Assembly: GCF_040363165.1 (NCBI RefSeq)
Contig: NZ_BSRG01000006.1
Location: forward strand, 1-64,000
Source of the DNA: Thermus sp. LT1-2-5
GTDB lineage: Bacteria; Deinococcota; Deinococci; Deinococcales; Thermaceae
Length of the DNA stretch: 64,000 nucleotides
Direction of reading: 5' to 3'
The position numbers and the translations under genes were made by a program. Below, piece by piece: positions 16,797 to 26,433 of this stretch; within the stretch, counting starts at the first letter, position 1; each line of letters opens with the position of its first letter. The notes under the pieces were generated by a model. It was not told the DNA's origin. It did not search any database and worked only from the letters and a program-made list of their open reading frames with translations.

Positions 16797-17993
16797 CTAC
16801 GAGGCCTGCTTGAGCCGGGCCTCCTCCAGGGCCCTCAAGGGGTGGTCCAGGTGGGGGAGGTCCACCACCAACTCCTTCACCCCGCTCCCCGGGGCCTCAA
16901 ACATGAGGTCCACCATGGCCTTCTCCAGAATAGCCCTGAGCCCCCGGGCCCCCGTACCCCGCTTGAGGGCCCTGCGGGCCACCTCCTTGAGGGCCGCCGG
17001 GGTGAAGCGAAGCTCTATCCCCTCCATGCGGAAAAGCTCTTGGTACTGCCGCACCAAGGCGTTCTTGGGCTCGGTGAGGATGCGCACCAGGTCGTCCTCC
17101 GTGAGGGGGTGGAGCTGGACGATGAGGGGGGCCCGGCCCACGAACTCGGGGATCATTCCAAACTTCACCAGGTCCTCAGGGATCACCTCCAGGGGCTCTT
17201 CCCCCTTCTCCTTCCCCCCGGTGAAGCCGATGGCGGTGCGGCCCACCCGGGCCTTCACGATGTTCTCCAGGCCCTCAAAGGCCCCTCCTAAAATGAAGAG
17301 GATGTTCCTGGTGTTCACCGGGATGAACTCCTGGTGGGGGTGCTTCCTGCCCCCTTGGGGCGGCACGTTGGCGATGGTGCCCTCGATGATCTTTAGAAGG
17401 GCCTGCTGCACCCCTTCCCCGGAAACGTCCCGGGTGAGGGAGGGGTTTTCCGACTTGCGGGCGATCTTGTCGATCTCGTCGATGTAGACGATGCCCATCT
17501 CCGCCCGCTCCACGTCGAAGTCGGCGTTTTGCAGGAGGCGGAGGATGACGTTCTCCACGTCCTCCCCCACGTACCCCGCCTCGGTCAAGGTGGTGGCGTC
17601 GGCGATGGCGAAGGGCACCTCCAGGAAGCGGGCCAAGGTCTCCGCCAGCAAGGTCTTCCCCGTGCCCGTGGGGCCGATGAGGAGGATGTTGGCCTTGCCA
17701 ATCTCCGCCTCGGGGTGGAGGAGGCGCTTGTAGTGGTTGTAGACCGCCACGCTAAGGGCCCGCTTCGCCGCCTCCTGGCCCACCACGTACTGGTCTAGGT
17801 GGGCCTTGATCTCCTGGGGCTTGGGCAGGCGGCTCGGCCCCTTGGGCTTGGCGCTTTCCCCCCGGAGGATCTCCTGGGCCCGCGCCACGCAGTCCTCGCA
17901 GATGAAGACGTCCTCCAGGGGGCTTTCCAGAAGCCTTCCCGTGTCGGGGGGACGCAGGCCGCAGAAGCTGCAGTGGGGCCTAGGCTTCCTCAC
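16797..17993 (-). CDS. clpX: ATP-dependent unfoldase ClpX
   Basis: 398 residues. An N-terminal zinc-binding domain has Cys8, Cys11, Cys32 and Cys35 (CSFC, CEDC), followed by one AAA+ module with Walker A GPTGTGKT, pore loop GYVGED, Walker [10 protein letters not shown] and sensor-2 GTGARGLRA. The IGF-type loop that docks on ClpP is visible as TAIGFTGG. ClpX hexamers unfold tagged substrates, including ssrA-tagged proteins made by the SmpB pathway, and feed them to ClpP. The start overlaps the clpP stop by 14 bp, so the two are co-translated in the tig-clpP-clpX operon. Confidence 0.97.
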   Translation of the reverse strand: MRKPRPHCSFCGLRPPDTGRLLESPLEDVFICEDCVARAQEILRGESAKPKGPSRLPKPQEIKAHLDQYVVGQEAAKRALSVAVYNHYKRLLHPEAEIGKANILLIGPTGTGKTLLAETLARFLEVPFAIADATTLTEAGYVGEDVENVILRLLQNADFDVERAEMGIVYIDEIDKIARKSENPSLTRDVSGEGVQQALLKIIEGTIANVPPQGGRKHPHQEFIPVNTRNILFILGGAFEGLENIVKARVGRTAIGFTGGKEKGEEPLEVIPEDLVKFGMIPEFVGRAPLIVQLHPLTEDDLVRILTEPKNALVRQYQELFRMEGIELRFTPAALKEVARRALKRGTGARGLRAILEKAMVDLMFEAPGSGVKELVVDLPHLDHPLRALEEARLKQAS

Positions 17994-18564
17994 GGGTCAC
18001 CACCTGGTCAATGAGACCGTACTCCAAGGCTTCCGTCGCCGAGAGGTAGTAGTCCCGGTCCGTGTCCTTTTCCACCTTTTCCAAGGGCTGGCCGGTGTGC
18101 TTGGCCAGGATTTCGTTCAACAGCTTCTTGGCCTTGAGGATCTCCTGGGCCTGGATGGCGATGTCGCTGGCCGTGCCTCTGGCCCCACCCCAGGGCTGGT
18201 GGATCATCACCTTGGAGTGGGGCAGGGCGTAGCGGCGCCCCTTCTCCCCGGCGGCCAGGATCACCGCGGCCATACTGGCGGCAAGCCCGATGACGATGGT
18301 GGACACCGGGGCCCGGACGAACTGCATGGTGTCGTAGATGGCAAGCCCAGCGTCCACCTCCCCCCCGGGGGAGTTGATGTAGAGCTTGATCTCCTGGTTG
18401 GGGTTTTGCGCGTCCAGGAAGAGGAGCTGGGCCACCACGGTGTTGGCCACCTGGGCGTCGATGGGGGTGCCCAGGAAGATGATGCGGTCCTTAAGGAGGC
18501 GGGAGTAGATGTCGTAGACCCGCTCGCCGCGGGCGGTCTGCTCTATGACGTAGGGTATGACCAT
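17980..18564 (-). CDS. clpP: ATP-dependent Clp protease proteolytic subunit ClpP
   Basis: 194 residues starting MVIPYVIEQ, which matches the usual Thermus N terminus. An ATG 12 bp upstream (MRNGMVIP) is the alternative; neither has a strong ribosome site. The serine protease triad is Ser97 (GLAASMAAV), His122 (MIHQPWGG) and Asp171 (DRDYYL). It forms the tetradecameric degradation chamber that receives unfolded chains from ClpX. It follows tig with a 60-bp gap containing a 10-bp hairpin. Confidence 0.96.
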   Translation of the reverse strand: MVIPYVIEQTARGERVYDIYSRLLKDRIIFLGTPIDAQVANTVVAQLLFLDAQNPNQEIKLYINSPGGEVDAGLAIYDTMQFVRAPVSTIVIGLAASMAAVILAAGEKGRRYALPHSKVMIHQPWGGARGTASDIAIQAQEILKAKKLLNEILAKHTGQPLEKVEKDTDRDYYLSATEALEYGLIDQVVTREEA

Positions 18565-18587
18565 ACCGTTTCTCATTCTAAGGGCAA

Positions 18588-18612
18588 GCCCAGGGGGAAA
18601 TCCCCCCTGGGC
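18588..18612 (-). terminator. Hairpin between tig and clpP
   Basis: GCCCAGGGGG (18588-18597) pairs with 18603-18612 across a 5-nt loop. There is no T-run on either side, so it is more likely an attenuator, pause or mRNA-stability element in the tig-clpP-clpX transcript than a full terminator. Confidence 0.55.
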
Positions 18613-18624
18613 CACCATGCCCCT

Positions 18625-19839
18625 TTAGGCCAGCTCCGCCAGGGCCTGGCGCACCGCCTTGTCCTGGAGGTAGGCGGCTTGGAGCCGGGCGAGGCCCCGC
18701 TCGCCGAACTCCCGCTTGAGCTCCTGGAGGGAAAGGCCGTAGGAGCGGGCCACCGCCTGCAGGTAGGCCTGCCACTCCTCCTCCGAAAGCTCGGGCTTGA
18801 GCTCCTCGGCCAGGCGCTCCTTGGCTAGGGAGCGGCGCACCCGCTTGAGGGCCTCCTGGCGCAGTTCCTCCTTGAACTTCTCTAGCTCGCCCCGCTCCTC
18901 CAGGGCCTTGAGGTAGGCCTCGAGGCCAATCCCTTGCCGCAGGAGGTCCTCCGCCAGGTGCTCCAGGAGGTGGCGCTCCTCCGCCTCCAGCATGGAGGGG
19001 GGGACGTCCGCCTCCATCCCCTCGGCGAGCTTTTCCAAAAAGGCCCGCTCCCGGGCCTCCTGGTAAGCCGCTTCCGCCTGGCGCTTCAGGCTTTCCCGCA
19101 CCTTGGCCTTGAGGTCCTCCAGGCTTTCCGCCTCGAGGGTCTTGGCGAACTCCTCGTCCAGCTCGGGAACCTCGAGGGTCTTGACCTCCAAGACCTCGGT
19201 CCTCACCTCCCGCACCTTCTCGCCCTGCTCGTTAAGGACGGGCACCAGGACCACGTCCCCCGCCCGCTTGCCCAAAAGGGCCTCCCGCACGTGGGGCAGG
19301 GCCTTGGAAAGGTCGATGGGGAACTCCGCCCCCTCCTCGGTGCGCACGAAGACGTGGTCCCCCTCCTGGGCTTCCCGCTCCACGGGAACGAGCTCGGCGT
19401 AGCGCTGGCGGAGCTCTTCCAGGGCCTTTTCCACCATCTCCTCGGTGACCTCGGGAGGGGACACCTCCAGGGTGAAGCCCCGCCAGTCGGGGAGCTTCAC
19501 CTCGGGGTAGTTCTCCACCTCGGCCACGTAGCGGAAACCCTCCCCCTCCTTGAGCTCCTCCTCCACCACCCGGGCGGCCACGGGGATTAGGCCCAGCTCC
19601 CGCACCGCCTCGGGGTAGGTTTCCTCCACCAAGCGCTCCTTGAGGTCGGCCAGAAGCTCATCCCGCCCCAGGCGGGCCTCCACCACCTTCAAAGGGGCCT
19701 TCCCCGGGCGGAAGCCAGGAATCCGCACCCGCTTGGCCAGGTCCTTGAGGAGGGCCTGGTAGCTCTCCTCCACCCTCTTCGCCGGGACTTCCACCCGGAC
19801 CTTCACCAGATAGCCGGAACGCTCCAGGATCTCCGCCAC
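18625..19839 (-). CDS. tig: Trigger factor, ribosome-bound chaperone
   Basis: 404 residues. The ribosome-docking loop GFRPGKAPLKVVEARLG is at about 42-58. The FKBP-like PPIase domain (about 145-230, EAQEGDHVFVRTEEG) is followed by the helical chaperone arms, rich in Leu/Glu/Arg. It shields nascent chains at the exit tunnel and catalyses prolyl isomerisation. The start codon is GTG at 19839, preceded by GAGGTG. The gene lies 35 bp downstream of tRNA-Leu and heads the tig-clpP-clpX operon, the standard bacterial order. Confidence 0.96.
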   Translation of the reverse strand: MAEILERSGYLVKVRVEVPAKRVEESYQALLKDLAKRVRIPGFRPGKAPLKVVEARLGRDELLADLKERLVEETYPEAVRELGLIPVAARVVEEELKEGEGFRYVAEVENYPEVKLPDWRGFTLEVSPPEVTEEMVEKALEELRQRYAELVPVEREAQEGDHVFVRTEEGAEFPIDLSKALPHVREALLGKRAGDVVLVPVLNEQGEKVREVRTEVLEVKTLEVPELDEEFAKTLEAESLEDLKAKVRESLKRQAEAAYQEARERAFLEKLAEGMEADVPPSMLEAEERHLLEHLAEDLLRQGIGLEAYLKALEERGELEKFKEELRQEALKRVRRSLAKERLAEELKPELSEEEWQAYLQAVARSYGLSLQELKREFGERGLARLQAAYLQDKAVRQALAELA

Positions 19840-19873
19840 GCCACACCTCGCAGTTGCAGGGGCCCCGCCCGGT

Positions 19874-19958
19874 TGGTGCGAGGAGCGGGACTTGAACCCG
19901 CACGGGTTGCCCCACCGGATCCTAAGTCCGGCGCGTCTACCGGTTCCGCCATCCTCGC
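19874..19958 (-). tRNA. tRNA-Leu (anticodon TAG)
   Basis: On the minus strand the gene begins GCGAGGATGGCGGAACC and ends with TTCAAGTCCC, the acceptor half and an encoded CCA. The anticodon stem-loop CCGGA-CTTAGGA-TCCGG gives anticodon TAG, reading CUN leucine codons. The long variable arm (TGGGGCAACCCG) confirms a class II tRNA. Confidence 0.95.
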
Positions 19959-19984
19959 ATGGGGGCGAGGCCCCCCTTCAAAAT

Positions 19985-20004
19985 ACCACCCCTTGCGGGG
20001 TGGT
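19985..20004 (-). terminator. Hairpin between tRNA-His and tRNA-Leu
   Basis: ACCACCCC (19985-19992), loop TTGC, GGGGTGGT (19997-20004). On the minus strand it is followed by ATTTTG. It may terminate or attenuate the tRNA-His transcript, or mark a processing site before tRNA-Leu. Confidence 0.55.
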
Positions 20005-20009
20005 GGTTT

Positions 20010-20087
20010 TGGGGTGAGCGATGGGACTTGAACCCACGACCCCCGGATCCACAGTCCGGTGCTCTAACCAGCTGAGCTACGCTCACC
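20010..20087 (-). tRNA. tRNA-His (anticodon GTG)
   Basis: On the minus strand GGTGAGCGTAGCTCAGC starts the gene, including the G(-1) that is diagnostic of tRNA-His and pairs with C73. The anticodon stem-loop CCGGA-CTGTGGA-TCCGG gives GTG. The T-arm GGGTTCAAGTCCC and an encoded CCA end the gene. Confidence 0.96.
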
Positions 20088-20114
20088 ACGCTCAGCATCC
20101 GCCATTCTAAGGAG

Positions 20115-20399
20115 CTATCTCGCCTCCGTCAAGGCCTGAAGCCCGCCTTCCAGGCTCATGGCCTCATAGCCTTCCGCCTCCAGGTAGAGGGCGGCCACCT
20201 GGCTCAAAAGCCCCTTTTCGCACACCAGGAGGAGGGGTACCTTGGGCAGGCCGTGCTCGCCTTTTTGAATTTTCTCCAAAGGCACCCACTCCGCCGGGAA
20301 GGGCAAGGAGGTGGTCCTGCGGTCGGGGGGGCGGACGTCCACCACCTTCACCCCTTGGGCCAGGAGGGCGGGAAGCTCCTCGGGGCGCACCTTGCGCAT
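20115..20399 (-). CDS. Single-domain rhodanese-like protein
   Basis: 94 residues forming one rhodanese domain: KVVDVRPPDRRTT corresponds to the conserved D-x-R strand-loop and LLLVCEKGLLSQVAALYLE carries the active-site Cys, with a short loop. Such small proteins carry persulfide sulfur in tRNA thiolation or cofactor synthesis; the partner is unknown here. The ATG at 20399 lies 6 bp after TATACT (20411-20406 on the minus strand), so the mRNA is probably leaderless. It lies just upstream of the tRNA-His gene in the same orientation. Confidence 0.8.
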   Translation of the reverse strand: MRKVRPEELPALLAQGVKVVDVRPPDRRTTSLPFPAEWVPLEKIQKGEHGLPKVPLLLVCEKGLLSQVAALYLEAEGYEAMSLEGGLQALTEAR

Positions 20400-20443
20400 G
20401 GCCTGAGTATAGCCGGCCACGGGACCGGGGCCTATCGCAACTC

Positions 20444-20472
20444 TATGCATTTATACCGGCATATTGTGCATA
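20444..20472. promoter_or_regulatory. AT-rich inverted repeat upstream of carB
   Basis: TATGCA (20444-20449) and TGCATA (20467-20472) form an inverted repeat around an AT-rich 17-bp centre. It is an island of low GC between the divergent rhodanese gene and the carB promoter, about 20 bp upstream of the -35 box. It could be a repressor or activator site; no known Thermus operator was recognised. Confidence 0.35.
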
Positions 20473-20489
20473 ATCTCCGCAAGTAGCCC

Positions 20490-20518
20490 TTGGATTTGCC
20501 CCGGGTGTGTGGTAAGCT
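20490..20518 (+). promoter_or_regulatory. carB promoter
   Basis: TTGGAT (20490-20495), 17-bp spacer, TAAGCT (20513-20518). The carB ATG at 20536 follows after a very short leader. Confidence 0.7.
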
Positions 20519-20535
20519 CTTCCACCGGGTACGCG

Positions 20536-23500
20536 ATGCCGCCGAGAAGAGACCTCAAGAAAATCCTCATCATCGGTTCGGGACCCATCACCATCGGGCA
20601 AGCCGCCGAGTTTGACTACTCCGGCACCCAAGCGGTGAAGGCGCTTCGGGGAGCGGGATACGAGGCCATTTTGGTGAACTCCAATCCCGCCACCATCATG
20701 ACCGACCCCGAGCTGGCCGAGCGCACCTACATCGAGCCCCTAACCCTGGAGTCCTTGGAGCGCATCCTGGCCAAGGAGCGTCCCGACGCCCTCCTGCCCA
20801 CCCTGGGGGGCCAGACCGCCCTCAACCTCTCCATGGCCCTTTACGAGGAAGGCGTCCTGGAGCGCTACGGGGTAGAGCTCATTGGGGCCAAGGCGGAGGC
20901 CATCAAGAAGGGGGAAGACCGGGAGGAGTTCCAAAAGGCCATGCGGAAGATCGGTCTCGAGGTGCCCCGGGGCCTCATGGTGGGAAGCGTGGAGGAAGGG
21001 CTCCACTTCGCCCGGGAGGTGGGCTACCCCGTGGTGGTGCGCCCCTCCTTCACCCTGGGGGGCACGGGGGGCGGCATCGCCCGAAGCGAAGAGGAGCTGG
21101 TGGAGGTCCTGGGCCGGGGCCTCACCCTCTCCCCGGTGCACACCGCCTTGGTGGAGGAATCGGTCTTGGGCTGGAAGGAGTTCGAGCTGGAGGTGATGCG
21201 GGACCACGCCGACACCGTGGTCATCATCACCAGCATCGAAAACGTGGACCCCATGGGGGTCCACACCGGGGACTCCATCACCGTGGCCCCGGCCCAGACC
21301 CTCTCCGACGCCGAGTACCAGAGGATGCGGGACGCCGCCAAGGCGGTGATCCGGGAAATCGGGGTGGACACGGGGGGGTCCAACATCCAGTTCGCCGTGG
21401 ACCCCAGGACGGGCCGCCAGGTGGTGATCGAGATGAACCCCCGGGTTTCCCGCTCCAGCGCCCTTGCCTCCAAGGCCACGGGCTTCCCCATCGCCAAAAT
21501 CGCCGCCTTGTTGGCGGTGGGCTACCGCCTGGACGAGCTTCCCAACGACATCACCCGCAAGACCCCCGCCTCCTTTGAGCCCACCATCGACTACGTGGTG
21601 GTGAAGATCCCCCGCTTCGCCTTCGAGAAGTTCAAGGACCTTCCCAACACCTTAGGGGAGCTCAAGGACGAGCTTGGCACCCAGATGAAGTCCGTGGGGG
21701 AGGTGATGGCCATTGGCCGCACCTTCAAGGAGGCGCTTCAAAAAGCCCTCCGGGGGCTGGAGCGGGACGTGAGGGCCTTGGCGGGGGTGCGCACGGAGGA
21801 CCTGGAGAAAAAGCTCTACCCCAACCCTGACCGCATCTACGCCGTGCTGGAACTCCTCAGGCGGGGCATGCCCATAGAGGAGCTCCACCAGGCCACCCGC
21901 ATAGACCCTTGGTTCCTCCACCAGATGAAGGAGATCGCCGAGGCGGAAGCCTGGCTCCAGGACCACCCCCCCAAGGACCGGGAGGACTGGCGCTTTTACA
22001 AGGCCTTGGGCCTCCCCGACCGGCGCCTGGGGGAGCTTTTGCGCCGGGGGGAGAAGGAGGTGCGGGCCGAGCGCAAGGCCCTGGGGGTGGCCCCCGTCTA
22101 CAAGACGGTGGACACCTGCGCCGCCGAGTTTGAGGCCTACACCCCCTACCACTACTCCACCTACGAGGAGGAGGACGAGGTCTGGCCCTCGGAGAAACCC
22201 AAGGTGGTGATCCTGGGCTCGGGGCCCATCCGCATCGGGCAAGGGGTGGAGTTCGACTACGCCACGGTGCACGCCGTCTGGGCCCTCAAGGAGGCGGGGT
22301 ACGAGACCATCATGGTGAACTCCAACCCGGAGACGGTATCCACGGATTACGACACCGCCGACCGCCTCTACTTTGAGCCCCTGACCCTCGAGGATGTCCT
22401 CAACCTGGTGGAGCACGAAAAGCCCCTGGGGGTGATCGCCACCTTGGGAGGGCAGACGCCCTTGAAGCTGGCCAAGGGGTTGGAGGAGGCCGGGGTGAGG
22501 CTTCTCGGCACCCCGTACGCCGCCATCCATAAGGCGGAAGACCGCCACGCCTTCCACGAGCTCTGCCAAGCCCTGGGCATCCCCCAGCCCGAGGGCCGGG
22601 TGGCGGGGAGCCCGGAGGAGGCCTTGCGGCTTGCCCGGGAGTTGGGCTTTCCCCTCCTCGCCCGGCCCAGCTACGTCCTGGGGGGGCGGGCCATGCGGGT
22701 CCTCAGGGACGAGGGGGAGCTTCTGCGCTACCTGGAGGAAGTCTATGCGCCCTTGGAGGAAAAGCCCTCCATCCTTCTAGACCGCTACCTGGAAGGGGCC
22801 TTGGAGCTGGACGTGGACGCCCTTTCCGATGGGGAAGCGGTGATGATCGCCGGGGTGATGGAGCACGTGGAGCGGGCCGGGGTCCACTCGGGGGACTCGG
22901 CCACGGTCCTGCCCCCCGTGCACCTCTCCCCCGAGGCCTTGGCCAAGGTGAAGGACTACACCCGCCGCCTGGCCCTGGCCTTAGGGGTGAAGGGGCTTTT
23001 GAACGTGCAGTACGCCGTGGTGGGGGAGGAGGTGTATATCCTCGAGGCCAACCCCCGGGCGAGCCGCACCGTACCTTTCGTGTCCAAGGCCATCGGCGTG
23101 CCCCTGGCCAAGCTGGCCGCCCTCATCGCCGTGGGGAAGACCCTGAAGGAGCTCGGGGTGAAGGACCTGGAGCCCGTGCCCCCCTACTACGCCGTGAAGG
23201 AGGTGGTGATCCCCTGGCTCAAGTTCCCCGGGGTCATCCCGGTCCTGGGCCCGGAGATGCGCTCCACGGGGGAAAGCATGGGCCTAGACGAAGACCCCTA
23301 CCTGGCCTACTACAAGGCGGAGCTCGGGGCTGGGCAAACGCTTCCCCTGGAGGGCCGGGTGCGCTTCATTGGGGAAGGGCTTCGCCCTGAGGAACGGGAC
23401 CGCCTGGAGGCGCTGAAGCGGGCCTACCAGGAGGCGGGGTTTAGCCTGAGCCAGGAGGGCTACGACCTCCTCATCAGCCCCGTTCCCCACCCCGAGCTCC

Positions 23501-23649
23501 GGCGGGCAGTGGAGAAGGGGCTTCCCTTCATCACCACCCTGGAAGGGGCCTGGTGGAGCCTAAAGGCCATCCTAAAGGCGCGGGAAAAGGCCCTGGGGGT
23601 GGAGAGCCTCCAGGAGTGGCACACCCGGCTGCAGGCGGGTGTACAATAG
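20536..23649 (+). CDS. carB: Carbamoyl-phosphate synthase large subunit
   Basis: 1037 residues made of two homologous ATP-grasp halves. The first begins [20 protein letters not shown] near residue 10, the second [20 protein letters not shown] near residue 556. Both contain the ATP-grasp metal site [17 protein letters not shown] or [19 protein letters not shown]-terminal MGS-like allosteric domain (about 940-1037) is present. It makes carbamoyl phosphate from bicarbonate, ammonia (from the CarA glutaminase, not in this window) and two ATP, for arginine and pyrimidine synthesis. It has its own promoter. The stop overlaps the -10 box of the next gene. Confidence 0.97.
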   Translation: MPPRRDLKKILIIGSGPITIGQAAEFDYSGTQAVKALRGAGYEAILVNSNPATIMTDPELAERTYIEPLTLESLERILAKERPDALLPTLGGQTALNLSMALYEEGVLERYGVELIGAKAEAIKKGEDREEFQKAMRKIGLEVPRGLMVGSVEEGLHFAREVGYPVVVRPSFTLGGTGGGIARSEEELVEVLGRGLTLSPVHTALVEESVLGWKEFELEVMRDHADTVVIITSIENVDPMGVHTGDSITVAPAQTLSDAEYQRMRDAAKAVIREIGVDTGGSNIQFAVDPRTGRQVVIEMNPRVSRSSALASKATGFPIAKIAALLAVGYRLDELPNDITRKTPASFEPTIDYVVVKIPRFAFEKFKDLPNTLGELKDELGTQMKSVGEVMAIGRTFKEALQKALRGLERDVRALAGVRTEDLEKKLYPNPDRIYAVLELLRRGMPIEELHQATRIDPWFLHQMKEIAEAEAWLQDHPPKDREDWRFYKALGLPDRRLGELLRRGEKEVRAERKALGVAPVYKTVDTCAAEFEAYTPYHYSTYEEEDEVWPSEKPKVVILGSGPIRIGQGVEFDYATVHAVWALKEAGYETIMVNSNPETVSTDYDTADRLYFEPLTLEDVLNLVEHEKPLGVIATLGGQTPLKLAKGLEEAGVRLLGTPYAAIHKAEDRHAFHELCQALGIPQPEGRVAGSPEEALRLARELGFPLLARPSYVLGGRAMRVLRDEGELLRYLEEVYAPLEEKPSILLDRYLEGALELDVDALSDGEAVMIAGVMEHVERAGVHSGDSATVLPPVHLSPEALAKVKDYTRRLALALGVKGLLNVQYAVVGEEVYILEANPRASRTVPFVSKAIGVPLAKLAALIAVGKTLKELGVKDLEPVPPYYAVKEVVIPWLKFPGVIPVLGPEMRSTGESMGLDEDPYLAYYKAELGAGQTLPLEGRVRFIGEGLRPEERDRLEALKRAYQEAGFSLSQEGYDLLISPVPHPELRRAVEKGLPFITTLEGAWWSLKAILKAREKALGVESLQEWHTRLQAGVQ

Positions 23650-23655
23650 GCGGCA

Positions 23656-23985
23656 ATGAAGCTCATCATCGCCATCGTGCAGGACACGGACGCCCCCGGC
23701 CTCACCAAGGCCCTTTTGGAGCGGGGCCTCCAGTCCACCAAGCTGGCCTCCACGGGGGGCTTCTTGCGGGAAGGAAACACCACGCTTCTCATCGGGGTAG
23801 AGGACGAGCGGGTGGCGGAGGTTCTGGAACTGGTACGGGAGAAGTGCCGCACCCGCACCCGCCTGGTAACCCGGGGCCTCCCCCTTTCCGAGGCCCCCGA
23901 CCCCTTCCTGGCCCAGCCCGTGGAGGTGCAGGTGGGGGGCGCCGTGGTCTTCGTCCTGCCGGTGGAAGGCTTCTTCAAGGTGTGA
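23656..23985 (+). CDS. Cyclic di-AMP receptor, PII-like (PstA/DarA)
   Basis: 109 residues of a DUF970/PstA-type PII-like protein. It starts MKLIIAIVQDTDAPGL and continues KLASTGGFLREGNTTLLIGV, the loop that binds cyclic di-AMP in this family, and ends with GGAVVFVLPVEGFFKV. These trimeric proteins bind c-di-AMP and relay it to unidentified targets. TACAAT (23642-23647) lies 8 bp before the ATG and overlaps the carB stop, so the gene may be transcribed leaderless in addition to read-through from carB. Confidence 0.9.
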   Translation: MKLIIAIVQDTDAPGLTKALLERGLQSTKLASTGGFLREGNTTLLIGVEDERVAEVLELVREKCRTRTRLVTRGLPLSEAPDPFLAQPVEVQVGGAVVFVLPVEGFFKV

Positions 23986-24085
23986 GGGGGCTCCTGCCTT
24001 GGGGCTGGCGCCTAGGCCTTTGCGGCACCCCCACCGCCTTCGCCGGCCCCTACGGGCCCCCTAACCCTTGACCTACCCCGGGTAC

Positions 24086-24114
24086 TGGACTCCCTGGAAC
24101 CCGCCCGCTAAAGT
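24086..24114 (+). promoter_or_regulatory. Probable leaderless promoter of trmI
   Basis: TGGACT (24086-24091), 17-bp spacer, TAAAGT (24109-24114). The GTG start at 24122 comes 7 bp after the -10 box. Confidence 0.5.
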
Positions 24115-24121
24115 GGGCGGG

Positions 24122-24886
24122 GTGGAAGGCGAGCTGTTCCTGCTTAAAGACGCAAAAGGCCGCGCCTTCCTGGTGCGCCTGAAGCCCGGGGGGGTCTTCC
24201 ACCACCACAGGGGAAGCGTCCCCCACGAGGCCATCCTCCAGGCGGGGCCCGGGGGGGTGGTGCGGACCCACCTGGGGGAGCCCCTTTCCGTCCACCGCCC
24301 CACCCTGGAAGAGTACGTCCTGCACATGCGACGAAGCGCCACCCCCACCTACCCCAAGGACGCTAGCGCCATGGTGACCCTTTTGGACCTTTCCCCGGGG
24401 ATGCGGGTCCTCGAGGCGGGCACGGGCTCGGGGGGGCTCACCCTCTTCCTGGCCCGGGCGGTGGGGAAGGAGGGCCTGGTGGAAAGCTACGAGAAGCGGC
24501 CCCACCACCTGAAGCAGGCGGAGGACAACGTGAGGGCCTTCTGGCAGGTGGAAAACGTGCGCTTCCACCCCCTGGGCCTGGAGGAGGCGGAACTCCCCCA
24601 GGAGGGCTTCCACGGGGTGGCCTTAGACCTCATGGAGCCCTGGAAGGTGCTGGGCAAGGCGGCGGAGGCCCTGATGCCGGACCGCTTCCTGGTGGCCTAC
24701 CTCCCCAACATCACCCAGGTGTTGGAAACCGTACGGGCGGCGGAGGGGCTACCCCTCCGCCTGGAAAGGGTCCTGGAGGTGGGCTGGCGGGAGTGGGAGG
24801 TGCGGCTCCCCGTGGCCCATCCCCGCTTCCAGCAGGTGGGGCACACGGCGTTCCTGGTGGTTTTTCGCAAATGGAAGGCCTCCTGA
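24122..24886 (+). CDS. trmI: tRNA (adenine-58-N1)-methyltransferase TrmI
   Basis: 254 residues. The N-terminal beta domain (about 1-70, GGVFHHHRGSVPHEAIL) precedes a Rossmann methyltransferase with AdoMet motif VLEAGTGSGGLTLFLARAVG. Then come the conserved acidic and catalytic segments GVALDLMEPWKVL and FLVAYLPNITQVLE. The tetramer methylates A58 in the T-loop of tRNAs, important for heat stability. The GTG at 24122 is preferred because it fits the orthologue length recalled (255) and the -10 spacing; an in-frame TTG at 24068 is the alternative. It overlaps rqcH by 16 bp. Confidence 0.93.
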   Translation: MEGELFLLKDAKGRAFLVRLKPGGVFHHHRGSVPHEAILQAGPGGVVRTHLGEPLSVHRPTLEEYVLHMRRSATPTYPKDASAMVTLLDLSPGMRVLEAGTGSGGLTLFLARAVGKEGLVESYEKRPHHLKQAEDNVRAFWQVENVRFHPLGLEEAELPQEGFHGVALDLMEPWKVLGKAAEALMPDRFLVAYLPNITQVLETVRAAEGLPLRLERVLEVGWREWEVRLPVAHPRFQQVGHTAFLVVFRKWKAS

Positions 24887-26433
24887 TCCACGCCCTGCTG
24901 CGGGAGCTCCAAGGGGAGCTTCCCGCGCTAAACCTCGGCCTGGCCTTTCCCGAGGAGGGTACCTTGGCCGTCCTCCTCAAGGGGAAAGGGGGGCGGATCT
25001 TCAACCTGATCCTCCACTACCGCCCCCCCAACCCCAGCCTGGTCCTGGAGGAGGGCACGATCCTGGGGGAGCCCAAAACCCCCTTCCAACGGCAACTCGC
25101 CGCCCGGGTCAAGGGGCCTTTGGTCAAGGCGGAGCAGCTCAAGCTAGACCGGGTGGTCTACCTCCACTTCGCCGGGGAGAAGGGCTTCGTGGACATGGCG
25201 CCCTCGGTTTTGGTCTTCGAGGCCACGGGGCGGAACGCCAACCTCCTCCTCCTGGACGAGAAGGGCACCATCCTGGGGGTGGACCGGGTCATCACCAAGG
25301 AGGTGAACCGCTACCGGGAGCTAAAGCCCGGCCTCCCCTACACCCCCCCTCCCCCCTACGCCAAGCTGGACCCGAGGACGCTAACGGCGGAAGACCTCCG
25401 GGTGCTCTTGGGTAAGCCCCTCAAGGAGGTGGTGCGGCACGTGGACGGGGTGGGGCTCGAGCTCATGCGGGAGCTCGCCCGCCGGGCCGGGCTCACGCCG
25501 GAAAGCCCCTTGGGGGAGGAGGAGCTCAAGGCCCTCCACCGGGCCCTGACGAGCCTGGTGCAAGACCCTTCCCTGCGCACCGAGCTTTCTGAGGAGCTCC
25601 GCCTAAAGTGGCAGGAGGAGGAGAAGGAGGCCCTGAGGAAGCCCCTCCTCGAGGCCCTGGCCCGGGAGGCCAGAACGCTTCGGGCCCGGCTCGCCGACTA
25701 CCACAAGGCCTTAGAGCGCCTGGAGGAGGCGGAGGCCCTGCGCCAAAAAGGCGACCTCCTCCTGGCCCGGCTCAAGGAGGTGCCCAAGGGGGCGAGCCAG
25801 GTGGTGCTGGAGGGCTTTGACGGCGAGCCCGTGGCAATCCCCCTAGACCCCGCCCTCTCGCCCCAGGAAAACGCCAAGAAGCTCTACGAGCGGGCCCGGC
25901 GGCTTGAGGAGCTGGCGGAGCGGGCCCTGGACCTCATCCCCAAGACGGAGGCCAGGCTAAAGGCCCTCGAGGCGGAAATGGCCCGGGTGAAGGAGGCGGA
26001 CCTCCAAACCCTCCTCGCCCTCTCCCAAAGGCCCAAGGAGGGCAAAGGGCCCCGGCTTGGCCTCCGCTACACCTCCCCCTCGGGCTTCCCCGTCCTCGTG
26101 GGGCGGAACGCCAAGGAAAACGACCTCCTCACCCGCCTCGCCCACTCGGAGGACCTCTGGTTCCACGCCCAGGGGGTGCCGGGAAGCCACGTGATCCTGA
26201 AGGCCGAGGGCAAGAACCCCCCCCTAGAGGACCTCCTCTTCGCCGCCCAGCTCGCCGCCTACCACTCCAAGGCCCGGGGCGAGCGGCAGGTGCCCGTGGA
26301 CTACACCCGCAAGAAGCACGTGTGGCGGCCCCGGAAGGCGGCCCCCGGCCAGGTGCTCTATACCCAGGCCAAGACCCTGTTCGTGGAAGGTACCCTCCCG
26401 GCCGGCGCCCAGGGGGAGGAGGGCGCTGAATAA
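24871..26433 (+). CDS. rqcH: RqcH/NEMF-family ribosome quality control factor
   Basis: 520 residues of the NFACT family, formerly called fibronectin-binding protein A. The NFACT-N domain (about 1-190) contains DMAPSVLVFEATGRNANLLL. HhH-like and coiled-coil regions follow (about 240-400). The C-terminal NFACT-R domain (about 415-510) contains GRNAKENDLLTRLAHSEDLW, then FHAQGVPGSHVIL. RqcH binds stalled 50S-peptidyl-tRNA complexes and recruits tRNA-Ala to add alanine tails, which mark chains for ClpXP, also encoded in this window. The start overlaps trmI. The C-terminal tail is short and acidic. Confidence 0.93.
   Translation: MEGLLIHALLRELQGELPALNLGLAFPEEGTLAVLLKGKGGRIFNLILHYRPPNPSLVLEEGTILGEPKTPFQRQLAARVKGPLVKAEQLKLDRVVYLHFAGEKGFVDMAPSVLVFEATGRNANLLLLDEKGTILGVDRVITKEVNRYRELKPGLPYTPPPPYAKLDPRTLTAEDLRVLLGKPLKEVVRHVDGVGLELMRELARRAGLTPESPLGEEELKALHRALTSLVQDPSLRTELSEELRLKWQEEEKEALRKPLLEALAREARTLRARLADYHKALERLEEAEALRQKGDLLLARLKEVPKGASQVVLEGFDGEPVAIPLDPALSPQENAKKLYERARRLEELAERALDLIPKTEARLKALEAEMARVKEADLQTLLALSQRPKEGKGPRLGLRYTSPSGFPVLVGRNAKENDLLTRLAHSEDLWFHAQGVPGSHVILKAEGKNPPLEDLLFAAQLAAYHSKARGERQVPVDYTRKKHVWRPRKAAPGQVLYTQAKTLFVEGTLPAGAQGEEGAE

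Noticed and set aside
23986-24121. TTGACC at 24068 as the trmI -35 box and TTG at 24068 as its start
   Set aside because: No -10 box occurs 16-19 bp downstream of it, and starting at 24068 would add an 18-residue tail not expected in TrmI.
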